From Penaeus vannamei (lineage: Eukaryota > Arthropoda > Malacostraca > Decapoda > Penaeidae), in the NCBI RefSeq assembly GCF_042767895.1, contig NC_091552.1, forward strand, positions 27,182,214 through 27,246,213: DNA of 64,000 nt, in the 5' to 3' direction. The notes under the pieces are model-generated. The model saw only the letters and a list, made by a program, of their open reading frames with translations, ran no database searches and had not been told where the DNA came from. A program made the position numbers and the translations under genes. Positions 25,342-35,576 of the stretch are shown piece by piece. The stretch's first letter is position 1; each line of letters begins with the position of its first letter.

Positions 25342-25954
25342 CACAATATTTCTATTCACCTTCTTATTATTCATATTATTATTACCATTATTCACATTAT
25401 TATTACTATCATTCACACTATTATTATTCACACTATTATTATTCACACTATTATTATTCACACTATTATTATTCACACTATTATTATTATTCACATTATT
25501 ATTATTATTCACATTATTATTATTGTTACTATTATTATTATTATTATTACTATTGTTATTCTTATTATTATATTATTATTATTATTATCATTATTATTAT
25601 TATTATTTCCCTATAAACATCTATATATTTATATGTACACGCATACACCCTTATTTTCACTCACTTTGTGTACACATATACTCTCCCATCTGTATTTTTC
25701 TTATGTTATTCATATTATTCATATTAGGCATTTTATCCATATCATGTGTATTATTCATATTGATCATATTGTTCATATTATTCGTACTCTTCATATATTC
25801 AAAACATCCATATTATTCATATCTTTTATATGTACATATTATCCATATTATTCATATTATTCATATTATTCAAATTATTCATATTATTCATATTATTCTT
25901 ACTATTCATATATTGTTATTATTATTATTATTATTGTTATTATTATTATTATTA

Positions 25955-26033
<79 letters not shown>

Positions 26034-26253
26034 CATTATTATTCATATTATTGTTATTGTTATTCCTTTTGGGCGGCGGAACAGCTAGGGGAAGGGGGGG
26101 GGGGCAGTTCATGCGACGTCGCGCGTCCTTGTGCGCCCGTGATGTGTATAACTTCCCTTTGTTCTTCCCCTGTGTGGCTGTTTGGCTGTCCGCTTCCTCG
26201 CTGTCCTTTTCCTTCCTTCCGGGAGGTGGGAGGGGCTTTCCTGTCTGTGGATA
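23811..26253 (+). repeat. Composite module, copy 2 (expanded)
   Basis: A direct repeat of 19341-21275 with the same order of parts and near identity in non-simple sequence. It is about 500 bp longer, mainly because the (TTA)n tracts and the first minisatellite have grown. GC-rich boxes are at about 25100-25285 and 26065-26253. The match to copy 1 ends at CTGTCTGTGGATA in both, after which this copy runs straight into (GGTTA)n. Confidence 0.8.
24417..24775 (+). repeat. 9-bp minisatellite (ATTCATATT)n, homogenised expansion
   Basis: About 40 units in which ATTCATATT is nearly invariant from 24440 to 24755, unlike the variable array at 19880-20110. A variable tail resembling copy 1 follows to about 24965. 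This indicates a recent expansion in one module copy. Confidence 0.9.
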
Positions 26254-26270
26254 GGTTAGGTTAGGTTAGG
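26254..26270 (+). repeat. Short (TTAGG)n tract at module junction
   Basis: GGTTAGGTTAGGTTAGG lies exactly between the end of module copy 2 and the start of the inverted partial copy. Confidence 0.8.
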
Positions 26271-26547
26271 ATATGAAGGATACGCACAATATGAATAATA
26301 TGAATAATATGAATATGAATAATATGAATATGAATAACATGAATAATATGAATAACATGAATAATATGAATAACATGAATAATATATATGTGTGAGTATA
26401 TGTATATATAAAGTGCGTATAAGTGAAAATAAGGACGTATGCGTATACATATATAAAAGTGTATATAAGATAATAATAATAATATGAATAATAATAATAA
26501 TTATAATAATAATAATAATAATAATGAGAAGAAGAATGTGAATAATA

Positions 26548-26598
<51 letters not shown>

Positions 26599-26954
26599 TA
26601 GAGCGGGAATAAAAGGTGTTTAATGAACTATAAGGCAATAACCACAAACATATTTATGAGTACTGAGCCCAGTGAAAAACTATCATGAGCTAGAACGGAG
26701 GGTAAAGAACCAACCAACAGAAAACGGAGGCCACCTAAGAACATATATACAGTTGTCTCCCAAAATTATCTCTTTCCCTTTTTCCAGAGAAAAGGGAACA
26801 CAGAGACATCGGAAGAAAACATACTGGTCGATGTTTCCCCCTTTTTTCGAGAGGAAAGAGGGTTGGAAATGAATACACAAGAAGTCGGAGACCGGGAGGA
26901 AGTGAGCAGGATGCAGAGGAACGGCAATTGTGACTAGGCCCCACATACCCAAAC
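26271..26954 (-). repeat. Inverted partial copy of the module head
   Basis: The reverse complement of roughly 19341-20080: part of the 9-bp minisatellite, the TATATA spacer, (TTA)n, then the unique head ending in CCCCACATACCCAAAC. It differs from copy 1 at scattered bases, more than copy 2 does, so it split off earlier. It forms the right inverted end of the composite insertion. Confidence 0.8.
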
Positions 26955-29603
26955 TAAATTAGGGCGATAATGACAGTAATGATAATAATGATGGTGATAA
27001 TGAAAATAATGATGGTAATTATTATTATAAAGCCCATCTGTAATAAGAAAAAGGCGAAAAGTTGAAAAATCCCAAAGGTAAAAAAAACCGGCGAAATCTA
27101 TCGAAATATAGCCTTTAGAGAGGTGAGTCGAAAACCCCCTTTTTCGAGTTTAAAGGATGATTATGATGATCTTAGCAATAATTCTGCTAATTATGATGAT
27201 TTTGATGATAACCCCATCAATAATGACAATAATGACGATAATAATGATAATTATGAGAGTAATTAAGAAAATAATTATGATAGTAATTATACAATGATGA
27301 TTATAATGATGATTTGCCTAATAATTGCAATAATAGCAATAATCAACACTATTCTAATGATTTTCCTAATAATAATAACGACAATGATAACAGAAATAAT
27401 AATAGAGGTAATTATAACACGGCAATTATTGTTATTATAATCCTTATTATTGTTGTTATTATTTCCAGAATTATCATTATTGTCATTATCATTTTTAAAA
27501 TAATTATAATGATGAAAATGACCTAAAAGTAGAAAAATCTTAAAAGCCGAAAAACTGGCGAAATCTAGCGAAATACAGCCTTTGCAGAGATGAGTCGAAA
27601 ACCCTTTTTTCTAGTTTAAAGGATGATTATGATGATCTTAGCAATAATTCTGCTAATTATGATGATTTTGATGATAACCCCATCAGTAATGACAATAATG
27701 ACGGTAATAATCATAATTATGAGAGTAATTACGACAACAATTATGATAGTAATTATACAATGATACTTATAATGATGATTTGCCTAATAATTGCAATAAT
27801 AGCAATAATCAACACTATTCTAATGATTTTCCTAATAATAATAACGACAATGATAACAGAAATAATAATAGAAGTAATTTTAATACGTCTATTATTGTTA
27901 TTATAATCCTTATTATTGTTGTTATTATTTCCAGAATTATCATTATTGTCATTATCATTATTAAAATAATTATAATGATGAAAATGACCTAAAAGTAGAA
28001 AAATCCCAAAAGTTGAAGAACCGGCGAAATCTAGCGAAATATAGCCTTTGCAGAGATGAGTCGAAAACCCCTTTTTTCTAGTTTAAAGGATGATTATGAT
28101 GATCTTAGCAATAATTCTGCTAATTATGATGATTTTGATGATAACCCCATCAGTAATGACAATAATGACGGTAATAATCATGATTATGAGAGTTATTAGG
28201 GCAACAATTATGATAGTAATTATACAATGATACTTATAATGACGATTTGCCTAATAATTGCAATAATAACAATAATCAACACTATTCTGCTTTTCCTAAT
28301 AATAATAACGACAATGATAACAGAAATAATAATAGAAGTAATTTTAATACGTCTATTATTGTTATTATGATCCTTATTATTGTTGTTATTATTTCCAGAA
28401 TTATCATTATTGTCATTATCATTATTAAAATAATTATAATGATGAAAATGACATTAATAATTAAGATGATTATCATAATGACTATATTAAGGGTGATTTG
28501 GGCGGTAATGCCAGTAATTATAATAATGGTGATAATGACAATAATGATGATAATTATCATTAGAAAGCCCATCTACAATAAGAAAAAGGCTAAAAGTAGA
28601 AAAATCCCAAAAGTTGAAGAACCGGCGAAATCTAGCGAAATATAGCCTTTGGAGAGGTGAGTCGAAAACCCCATTTTTCGAGTTTAAAGAATGATTATGA
28701 TGATCTTAGCAACAATTCCGCTAATTATCATGATTTTGATGATAACCCCATTAATAATGACAATAATGACGATAATAATGATAATTATGAGAGTAATTAA
28801 GAAAATAATTATGATAATAATAATACAATAATAATTATAATGATGATTTGCCTAATAATTGCAATAATAGCAATAATCAACACTATTCTAATGATTTTCC
28901 TAATAACAATAACGACAATGATAACAGAAATAATAATAGAAGTAATTATAATAGGGCTATTATTGTTATTATAATCCTTATTATTGTTGTTATTATTTCC
29001 AGAATTATCATTATTGTCATTATCATTATTGAAATAATTATAATGATGAAAATGACATTAATAATTAAGATGATGATTATCAAAATGACTATATTAAGGG
29101 TGATTAGGGCGATAATGACAGTAATGATAATAATGATTGTGATAATGACAATAATGATGATAATTATCATTAGAAAGCCCATCTATAATGAGAAAAAGGC
29201 TAAAAGTAGAAAAATCTCAAAAGTCGAAAAAAACGGCGAAATCTAGCGAAATACAGCCTTTTTAGAGATGAGTCGAAAACCCCTTTTTTCGAGTTTAAAG
29301 GATGATTATGATGATCTTAGCAATATTTCTGCTAATTATGATGATTTTGATGATAACCCCATCAATAATGACAATAATGACGATAATAATGATAATTATG
29401 AGAGTAATTAGGACAATAATTATGATAATAATTATACAATTATAATTATAAGATGATTTGCTTAATAATTGAAATAATAGCAATAATCAACACTATTCTA
29501 ATGATTTTCCTAATAATAATAACCACAATGATAACAGAAATAATAATAGAAGTAATTTTACTACGGCTATTATTGTTATTATAATCCTTATTATTGTTGT
29601 TAT
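26955..29603 (+). repeat. ~600-bp satellite array, piece B, left of LTR element
   Basis: Cores are near 27130, 27595, 28062, 28660 and 29280. Two neighbouring units are only about 467 bp because AAAATGAC joins directly to CTAAAAGTAG (near 27520 and 27988), missing the same 135 bp or so. The array ends inside a unit at GTTGTTAT, where the LTR element is inserted. Confidence 0.9.
29599..29603 (+). other. Target-site duplication, left (GTTAT)
   Basis: GTTAT precedes the 5' LTR and recurs at 39141-39145 after the 3' LTR. It lies in the satellite's conserved GTTGTTATTATTTCCAG segment, so the empty site can be read from other units. Confidence 0.9.
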
Positions 29604-30178
29604 TGTAGTGAATTTCCCCTGGCTGTAGGCTGGGCATCCCGTAGGCTTTCGGGCCGCCTGTTCCCCTGACATTTTGGATCGTCGCTCTAGATAATCTACG
29701 GACTCCTCCGCCCTGCAAGATGACGTGGCTTTGCTGTTTCCTGTGTGTCTGCGCCTTTTTTTAAATAAGAATAAGCCTGTGTTTTTATATTCCTTTGACT
29801 TACCTTTCCCACTGGTCCGTGATCTACCTCTACATCTACATTACTCCTACTATACACAACACTACTTATACAATACTTACCTTATATTCTATACTTACCT
29901 TGTTTTATTCTTGCCTTTTCGTCTTCGACTAATTCACCTTAGCTTTGTTTTTCTTTCGTTTTTCCCTTCTTGTTTCTCCGCTTTCTCTCACGGATCCCTT
30001 TTTTCACTTTTTCGTACTTTCCTATCTTTTGTTCATTTTATGTGCCCATTTTTGTATAGTTTTATCGTTCTTTTATTTTATGTATTTTTTTTACTTATTT
30101 TAAACACACCATACACTATTTCACAACTAAATTTAATTGCATTATGGGTAAAATCCCAGTAAGCACGGGAGCCACTTG

Positions 30179-30186
30179 TATATAAG
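30179..30186 (+). promoter_or_regulatory. TATA box in 5' LTR
   Basis: TATATAAG within CCACTTGTATATAAGG. With usual spacing, transcription would start about 25-30 bp downstream, near 30210. The same box is at 38757-38764 in the 3' LTR. Confidence 0.65.
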
Positions 30187-30350
30187 GTTAAGCCAGATCG
30201 GTCTAGAGGGAGGCTTTTGTTCGTGTGTGGTGACAGACCGTTGGGTTTTTAGCTGGCTGACTGGTGCTTCTCGGGCTATGGCCTCTGTTTTTCAAGTAAG
30301 TGTATGGTGTGTTGTCCTGTGTATTTGTTCTTATGGAAAGTTTTGTGCGA

Positions 30351-30356
30351 AATAAA
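30351..30356 (+). promoter_or_regulatory. Polyadenylation signal in 5' LTR
   Basis: AATAAA about 165 bp after the TATA box, giving a short R region. The copy in the 3' LTR (38929-38934) would be the functional one. Confidence 0.6.
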
Positions 30357-30575
30357 TGTATAATATGGATGCTCCTTTTTATGTTGCCTTTTTTGTCAGC
30401 CAGTGGTCTTATTGTTTTTTCTCGTGACTACGGAATCACTCTTTAGCTCAGCTAAGAGTCATTGTTTCTTAACGCCAGACCCACATGGAGATTACCTGTA
30501 GTTGGAATACACGCTACCAAACCATCTTTAACTCTACGGAGTTTACAAATATCCACTACAGCGTAACATATATTT

Positions 30576-30593
30576 TGGTGGCTAGCGGCGGGC
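30576..30593 (+). promoter_or_regulatory. Candidate primer-binding site
   Basis: TGGTGGCTAGCGGCGGGC starts 15 bp after the 5' LTR. Primer-binding sites begin TGG because they pair with the CCA end of a tRNA. I cannot assign the tRNA from sequence alone, and the 15-bp offset is larger than is typical. Confidence 0.45.
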
Positions 30594-31891
30594 AATGGCG
30601 TTTTGTTTATTCATTCAATGACTCCAAGACGGTGTAACTGCTTGTTATGGCCAAGACGCTCCTACGTCTTCGTGCAGTTCTTGACCCGTAGTCACGTAGT
30701 CGGTCTGTCCACCCTGGGAATTTTTATTCATTTTATGTTTCTGTGGTTTCTTTTATAGAATGTTTTTGTTTTGTTTTAGTTCTGTTTTATCTTTGATTTA
30801 TTTTACCTCTATTTTGTTTTTTACTTGATTTGGCTTAGTGGTTTTCTCTAGTTTTATGTATCGGTGTTTTACGGCTGTTTGTTTCGGCGTTAAATGGTCT
30901 TGTTTTTGTGTGTTTTTCTGGTGTTTTATCTTCGGTATTTTGGTGCGAGCTTTGACTTTCTGGCGGGTAGACTGAATGACCTGTGTGTGATTTCATGATT
31001 GTTAAGGAATTCACTGGTTGTCTTTTGCGCGGGAGTGAATGTTTAAGTATTTGTGAGGTACTCGTACGTGGTCACGCGAGTTTACGTGTTTTCATTTTTT
31101 TAATATATGGGTATTGAATGAAAGTTTGCAAGATTTTGACGTGTATATTTCAGTAAGTCTCTGAATGTTTATGGATGTTTATTTTAGTGAGTTTTTGATA
31201 CGTGTTTTTAAGTGTTTTAGTGAATCTTTAAGCGAGTGTTTTATGCCTGTTTTAGTGGATCTTTAAGCGAGTGTTTTATGCCTGTTTTAGTGGATCTTTA
31301 AGCGAGTGTTTTATTTAACTGTTTAAGTGTTTTATGTCTGTATTGTTCTTAAGCGGATGTTTGTTTTTGGTGAACTCTTACGTGCAAGTGTTTTATCTGT
31401 TATAAAGAGATCTTTTAAGCGGATCTTTCTATGATTGTGCATGGATGTTTTAGATGTTTTTCTTGATGAGCTTTTATGCGCAAGTGTTTTATGCTTGTTT
31501 TAGGGATCTTTGTAAGCGAATGTTTCTGATTGTGGTTTTTAGTTCTTATGCGCAAGTGTTTTAAGTTCGTCGATGAGAATTCTGTGTGTCTTAGTGAGAT
31601 TTTAAGTGAGTGTTTTTATAGATGTGCGCTTGGCTGGTTTATGCCTGCGTTTGTGTCAATGTTTTACGAGGGAGATTAGCGTGCATCTGATGTTTGCTTG
31701 TGAATTTGTTTTGAGACCGTGTGATTGCCCTTGTAAGCATGTGAATATCTTGTGTATGTTCTTGTGAGTAATTCGGTAGCACAGTGCTCTTGTAGACTTA
31801 ATGAGGGTGTTTTAGGTGTCTTGTTCAGCCTTGCAGTTGAAGCTGTTCTGACCATAATTGTGTCAACATTTTCACAATTCGGACACGAGCC
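30594..31891 (+). other. Long untranslated leader of LTR element copy B
   Basis: About 1.3 kb without a convincing ORF before gag. From about 31190 to 31600 it is dominated by words such as AAGTGTTTTAT and TTTAAGCG, including a 35-bp tandem repeat. The leader is expected to contain RNA packaging and dimerisation signals, but none can be named from sequence. Confidence 0.6.
31216..31316 (+). repeat. 35-bp tandem repeat in the leader
   Basis: CTTTAAGCGAGTGTTTTAT starts at 31226, 31261 and 31296, an exact 35-bp period over nearly three units. Looser copies follow to about 31580. Confidence 0.85.
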
Positions 31892-32992
31892 ATGGGTCGA
31901 AGGAACGGCGGAAGTCGTAACAACAGCCCCTCTCGCCCTTCGACGAGCCAAGAGGCGGCTTCTGCTCCTTCGGTAGGAAGGAACTCCCCTTCAGGGCAAA
32001 CTCTCCTGCCAGATTCGGATGACCGAGGCATCGAGAGACTTCCAGAGATTTCAGTGATGGAAGAGCTTTTTCAAAAGATCTCTCAGCTCACCCTAGAGGT
32101 TCAGAATCTGCGCTTCCAGAATAGCGAGTTGGAAGCCCGTATATCTCGTCCTTCAACACCCGTTTCTGTCAGGGAAGCTCCCCCAGTTGAGTTTGTGGTG
32201 CAAAGGGATCCAATTCCTCAGTTTAAGGCAGAAGTTAGCTCTGCCCATCCCCTTAAGCGTAATCAAGAGGTCGAGAGCTGGCTCCGGAGTGTCGAGAACC
32301 ACACTCGACCTCAGACCGATGCAGCCTTTATTAAAGCTGCAAAGGCTTCATGTAAGGGTGCAGCAGAACTTATAGTAAATTCCCCCCTCTTTGTTAGTAT
32401 TGTCTCCTGGGTAGAATTTAAAGATAAACTTAGGCAGAAGTTCAGGGGGACTGGCACTTCATCTGATTTTTATCGTGTGCTTCATAGTCAGAAACTACAA
32501 GCTGGGCAAGCACCTATGGATTTTTACTTAATTTTAGAAGGTATGGTGTACCAGGGATTACGAGATTATCCTCGTGCTATTGGTGACCCAGATGACCTCA
32601 TCAGAGGGGTCTTTTTGCAAGGTCTTCCTCGATGGATTAGGGAAGCAGTTGTGGTGAAGGAAGAGGCAGAGCTTTGTAATCTTGTCGAGACTACCCAGAG
32701 AGTTTGTTGTCTCAGGGAAAGTGAAGGTCCTGGGGTAAGCTCTCCTACTAGGTCGCCTTTCCGACCACGGGTTCTTGCAGCAGCCGAGGTAGATCCTCCT
32801 AGAAAGTATTGTCGCTACCACAAGAACCACGAGCATGATAGTTCAGAGTGTCGTGTGTTGAGTGAAAGGAGGAAGTGCTTTGCATGTGGTGAGCAAGGTC
32901 ACTTTGCACGGCAGTGTCCCTTTGTATCGCGCCAGGTCGGGCGTGGCAGCGACATCGTCACTGGCGAGCAAAGAAGTGCTGTCAACCACTGA
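31892..32992 (+). CDS. gag: Gag polyprotein of LTR retrotransposon, copy B
   Basis: A 366-residue structural protein of the retrotransposon particle. The N-terminus is Ser/Arg/Pro-rich (residues 1-35). A likely coiled coil follows (about 54-85, MEELFQKISQLTLEVQNLRF). A capsid-like region spans about 105-275, with WLRSVENHTR and LIRGVFLQGLPRWIREA resembling the retrotransposon gag fold. The C-terminus has two zinc-binding motifs: a CX2HX4HX4C form at 307-320 and a CX2CX4HX4C knuckle at 329-342 (CFACGEQGHFARQC). These would bind genomic RNA. The start is the first ATG of the open frame, in GCCATGG context (31891 region). The stop at 32990-32992 lies inside the next ORF, whose frame is shifted by +1; the overlap is 131 nt. 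Confidence 0.92.
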   Translation: MGRRNGGSRNNSPSRPSTSQEAASAPSVGRNSPSGQTLLPDSDDRGIERLPEISVMEELFQKISQLTLEVQNLRFQNSELEARISRPSTPVSVREAPPVEFVVQRDPIPQFKAEVSSAHPLKRNQEVESWLRSVENHTRPQTDAAFIKAAKASCKGAAELIVNSPLFVSIVSWVEFKDKLRQKFRGTGTSSDFYRVLHSQKLQAGQAPMDFYLILEGMVYQGLRDYPRAIGDPDDLIRGVFLQGLPRWIREAVVVKEEAELCNLVETTQRVCCLRESEGPGVSSPTRSPFRPRVLAAAEVDPPRKYCRYHKNHEHDSSECRVLSERRKCFACGEQGHFARQCPFVSRQVGRGSDIVTGEQRSAVNH

Positions 32993-35576
32993 TTGCGATA
33001 ACGAGGTTCTTCAGAAACCTGCAGGTCGACCTATGGTTTCTTTGATGGTCAATGGCTTCAAAACGCAGTGTTTTGTCGACACGGGGTCTGAGGTGACCAT
33101 TGTCAAGGGGATAGCTGCAGGAAAGATGGGAATAAGATGTGAGAATGAATCTTTTGAAAGGGTGAAAGGAGTTTCTGGTAAGACCATTTCAGTTTTGGGT
33201 GAAAGTTTGGTGAGTTTTCGTGTGAATGATCGAATTTGTGTTAAACATAAAGTATGTATCTTGGATGGTATTTCCTTTCCTGGAGATATTCTTTTGGGCA
33301 TGGATCTCCTCAGACGTTTTAACTTCAGGCTTGAGTGTTTTTCTGACCATAGTAAGGTGGATGTTTTGGTCTTGCAAGGTCAGAAGTTTTCAGTCACGTA
33401 TACTGACTCCCAGTCATTACAGGTTGTTCTTGTTGAGATACATTGCAAGCAACCTAGGTCGCTACCTGCTTCACAGGTTGCACATGTTGCTGTACCTGCT
33501 TTTGTACCGCCTCGTAGTGGACGTTTTGTCAAGTGTAGCGTTCCTAGGGGTATGCAAGCCGCCAAGGAACTAATGGTTTCTGGTATTGAGTGTCCCTTGG
33601 TGGTACCTAGGTCTCTACAAGAGGTGAAAAATGGCCGACTTAAAGTCTGGGCAGTAAATGAGACTGCACGTCCTGTAAAATTAAGAAATGGACATAGGTT
33701 AGCTGTAGTTGAAAACATTGTACAAGTTTTCTCGCTTGAGGCTGGAAGCACAGATGTAGGTGTTGATGATAAGCAAAATGAAAGTGATGTTAGTGTTTGT
33801 GATACCGTGAAAAGTGCCAGTGTTGGTGGTATTAATAGTGAAAGTGCTAATGTGAGTGTCAAGGGTGTTGTTTCTGATAGTGCAGTGCCAAATAAAACCA
33901 AAATGATTAATAGTAACAGTGTCAAGATAAGAAAAGCTGCCATTCCTGGGACTTCTTTCCAGTATTCTGCAGAAGAGCAAGCTTTAGGGACTGAGCTTTT
34001 CATGGGCAATGACAATGATTTTGAACTTGGTGAGGGATTTATTGATGATGACTTTGACAGCTTTGATGCTGTTGGAGATTTTGGGAGTGCAGATGATTAC
34101 ATCCTTCTGCCAGATGTGGATCTCCCACCTTGCAGTGTTGTGACACAAACACCTGTTGGGGTTGACCAGTCGGGTTCAAGCACCGACTGCCCTGAAGATG
34201 TTCAGCTGAAAGATGCTGAGCTTGGTGACCTTTTAAGTGAGATTGATCTGGGCCATCTCACCCTTGAGCAACAACAGCAGCTCAGGCAGGTACTTGTAAA
34301 GTATGTGGCATTATTTCATGCACAAGGTAAATTAGGGACGGTACCTGGTATATCCCATACTATTAAAACAAAAGAGGGCGAAGGTCCACTATGTGTGAGG
34401 CAGTGGCGTCTCCCAGAAGCCTTTAAAAAGTTCATACGGAAGGAATGTGACAATATGCTCTCACAAGGGGTTATTGAGCATTCCACCTCTCCTTGGCATT
34501 CCCCAATTGTGCTCGTCAGAAAGAAGGATGGGTCCACCCGTTTCTGCATTGACTACAGAGGTCTCAACAGCATTACTGAGCAAGATGCTTATCCAATGCC
34601 ACGCATTGATGAGCTCATTGATCAGCTCCATGGAACCATGTGGTTTACTGCTCTTGATGCTCGCAGTGCCTACTGGACAGTGGATGTCAGTCCAGATGAT
34701 AGGCCGAAGACTGCATTCTCAGATGGGCATAGACTTTTTCAGTTCAGAAAGTTGCCATTTGGGTTGGCAACTGCCCCTTCAACATTTCAACGGGCTGTTA
34801 ACTGTGTGCTTTCATCTGTTTTAGGCAGGCACACCATTGCCTATTTAGATGATGTGGTGGTGCACAGCAACAACTTTGATGACCATCTGAGACACTTAGA
34901 TGAGACTCTGTCGCTCCTTTTAAAAGCAGGATTCAGGCTCAACAGGAAGAAATGTGTCTTTGCAACAGATACATTTAAATTCTTGGGCTTTAAGATCTCA
35001 CCTAAGGGTGTGGAACCTGACCCAGATAAGGTGGCTGCCATACAAAAGATGCCTCAGCCTAGGAATCAGAAGGAAGTGCGCCGCTTTCTCGGTTGCACAG
35101 GCTTCTTTAGGAAGCATATTAAACAATATTCAAATATTGCAGCTCCACTGACGAGCTTGACACGTAAGGATGCCAAGTTTGCCTGGGGTCAGCCGGAGGA
35201 AATTGCTTTCCAGAGCTTGAAGACGGCACTTATCTCAGTCCCAGTTCTTAGTAAGCCCGATTTTGACAGGTCCTTTGAGATCCACACCGATGCGTCGGGT
35301 GTTGCAATCGGCGCTTGCTTAATGCAAAGTGATGATGAGGGTCGCTTGCAGCCTGTTGCATACTTCAGCCGCAAACTTAGGGATGCCGAGACTCGGTACC
35401 CTGCAATTGATTGTGAAGCACTTGCAGTAGTGGAAGGGGTACGAGCCTTCGACTGCTATGTGTATGGGCGCCGCTTCTACATTTACACAGACCATAGGCC
35501 TTTGACTTATGTGTTTAGTAGAAAAACAAAGAGTTTACGTATGACTCGGTGGTCACACGAACTTAGTTTTTTATAA
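32862..35576 (+). CDS. pol: Pol, first part: protease, reverse transcriptase, RNase H (copy B)
   Basis: An open frame of 904 codons, +1 relative to gag. The listed start is only the first ATG; real synthesis is probably by frameshift from gag, between the last zinc knuckle and the protease. Domains: aspartic protease with FVDTGSEV (catalytic D73) and ILLGMDLL at about 143-150; an acidic, low-complexity linker (about 275-470); RT from about 490 with catalytic D599 (FTALDARSAYW) and YLDD at 661-664; RNase H with HTDAS (D810), E852 and YTDHRP near 879. The frame stops at 35574-35576, after a run of six T (35567-35572), just past RNase H. Integrase continues in the next frame. In copy C the run has five T and the frame stays open. 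Confidence 0.93.
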   Translation: MKGGSALHVVSKVTLHGSVPLYRARSGVAATSSLASKEVLSTTDCDNEVLQKPAGRPMVSLMVNGFKTQCFVDTGSEVTIVKGIAAGKMGIRCENESFERVKGVSGKTISVLGESLVSFRVNDRICVKHKVCILDGISFPGDILLGMDLLRRFNFRLECFSDHSKVDVLVLQGQKFSVTYTDSQSLQVVLVEIHCKQPRSLPASQVAHVAVPAFVPPRSGRFVKCSVPRGMQAAKELMVSGIECPLVVPRSLQEVKNGRLKVWAVNETARPVKLRNGHRLAVVENIVQVFSLEAGSTDVGVDDKQNESDVSVCDTVKSASVGGINSESANVSVKGVVSDSAVPNKTKMINSNSVKIRKAAIPGTSFQYSAEEQALGTELFMGNDNDFELGEGFIDDDFDSFDAVGDFGSADDYILLPDVDLPPCSVVTQTPVGVDQSGSSTDCPEDVQLKDAELGDLLSEIDLGHLTLEQQQQLRQVLVKYVALFHAQGKLGTVPGISHTIKTKEGEGPLCVRQWRLPEAFKKFIRKECDNMLSQGVIEHSTSPWHSPIVLVRKKDGSTRFCIDYRGLNSITEQDAYPMPRIDELIDQLHGTMWFTALDARSAYWTVDVSPDDRPKTAFSDGHRLFQFRKLPFGLATAPSTFQRAVNCVLSSVLGRHTIAYLDDVVVHSNNFDDHLRHLDETLSLLLKAGFRLNRKKCVFATDTFKFLGFKISPKGVEPDPDKVAAIQKMPQPRNQKEVRRFLGCTGFFRKHIKQYSNIAAPLTSLTRKDAKFAWGQPEEIAFQSLKTALISVPVLSKPDFDRSFEIHTDASGVAIGACLMQSDDEGRLQPVAYFSRKLRDAETRYPAIDCEALAVVEGVRAFDCYVYGRRFYIYTDHRPLTYVFSRKTKSLRMTRWSHELSFL

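Larger units (their letters stand above)
19341..26954. mobile_element. 7.6-kb composite insertion in satellite, with ~680-bp inverted ends
   Basis: The block interrupts the satellite. It begins GTTTGGGTATGTGGGGCCTA at 19341 and ends with the inverted counterpart at 26954; the two ends stay inverted-repeat-like for roughly 680-740 bp. Inside are two direct copies of a module (19341-21275 and 23811-26253), a 2.5-kb spacer with T-rich DNA, GC-rich repeats and a Penelope-like fragment, and short (TTAGG)n tracts at 23679-23707 and 26254-26270. No transposase or other coding region was recognised. The satellite flanks do not meet at the same point of the unit: the right flank restarts about 170 bp upstream in unit terms, so there is no clean short target duplication. 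Foldback-type elements have long inverted ends with internal tandem repeats and are the closest analogy, but nested or rearranged insertions are equally possible. Confidence 0.6.
29604..30560 (+). repeat. 5' LTR of copy B
   Basis: 957 bp, nearly identical to the 3' LTR. Differences include GGCTGGGCATCC against GGCGGGTCATCC at the start, TATATTCC against TATGTTCC, CCCTTTTTTCAC against CCCTTCTTTCAC, CAGCTAAG against CACCTAAG, and T-run lengths. U3 would run to about 30205, with the TATA box at 30179 and the AATAAA at 30351. Confidence 0.95.
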
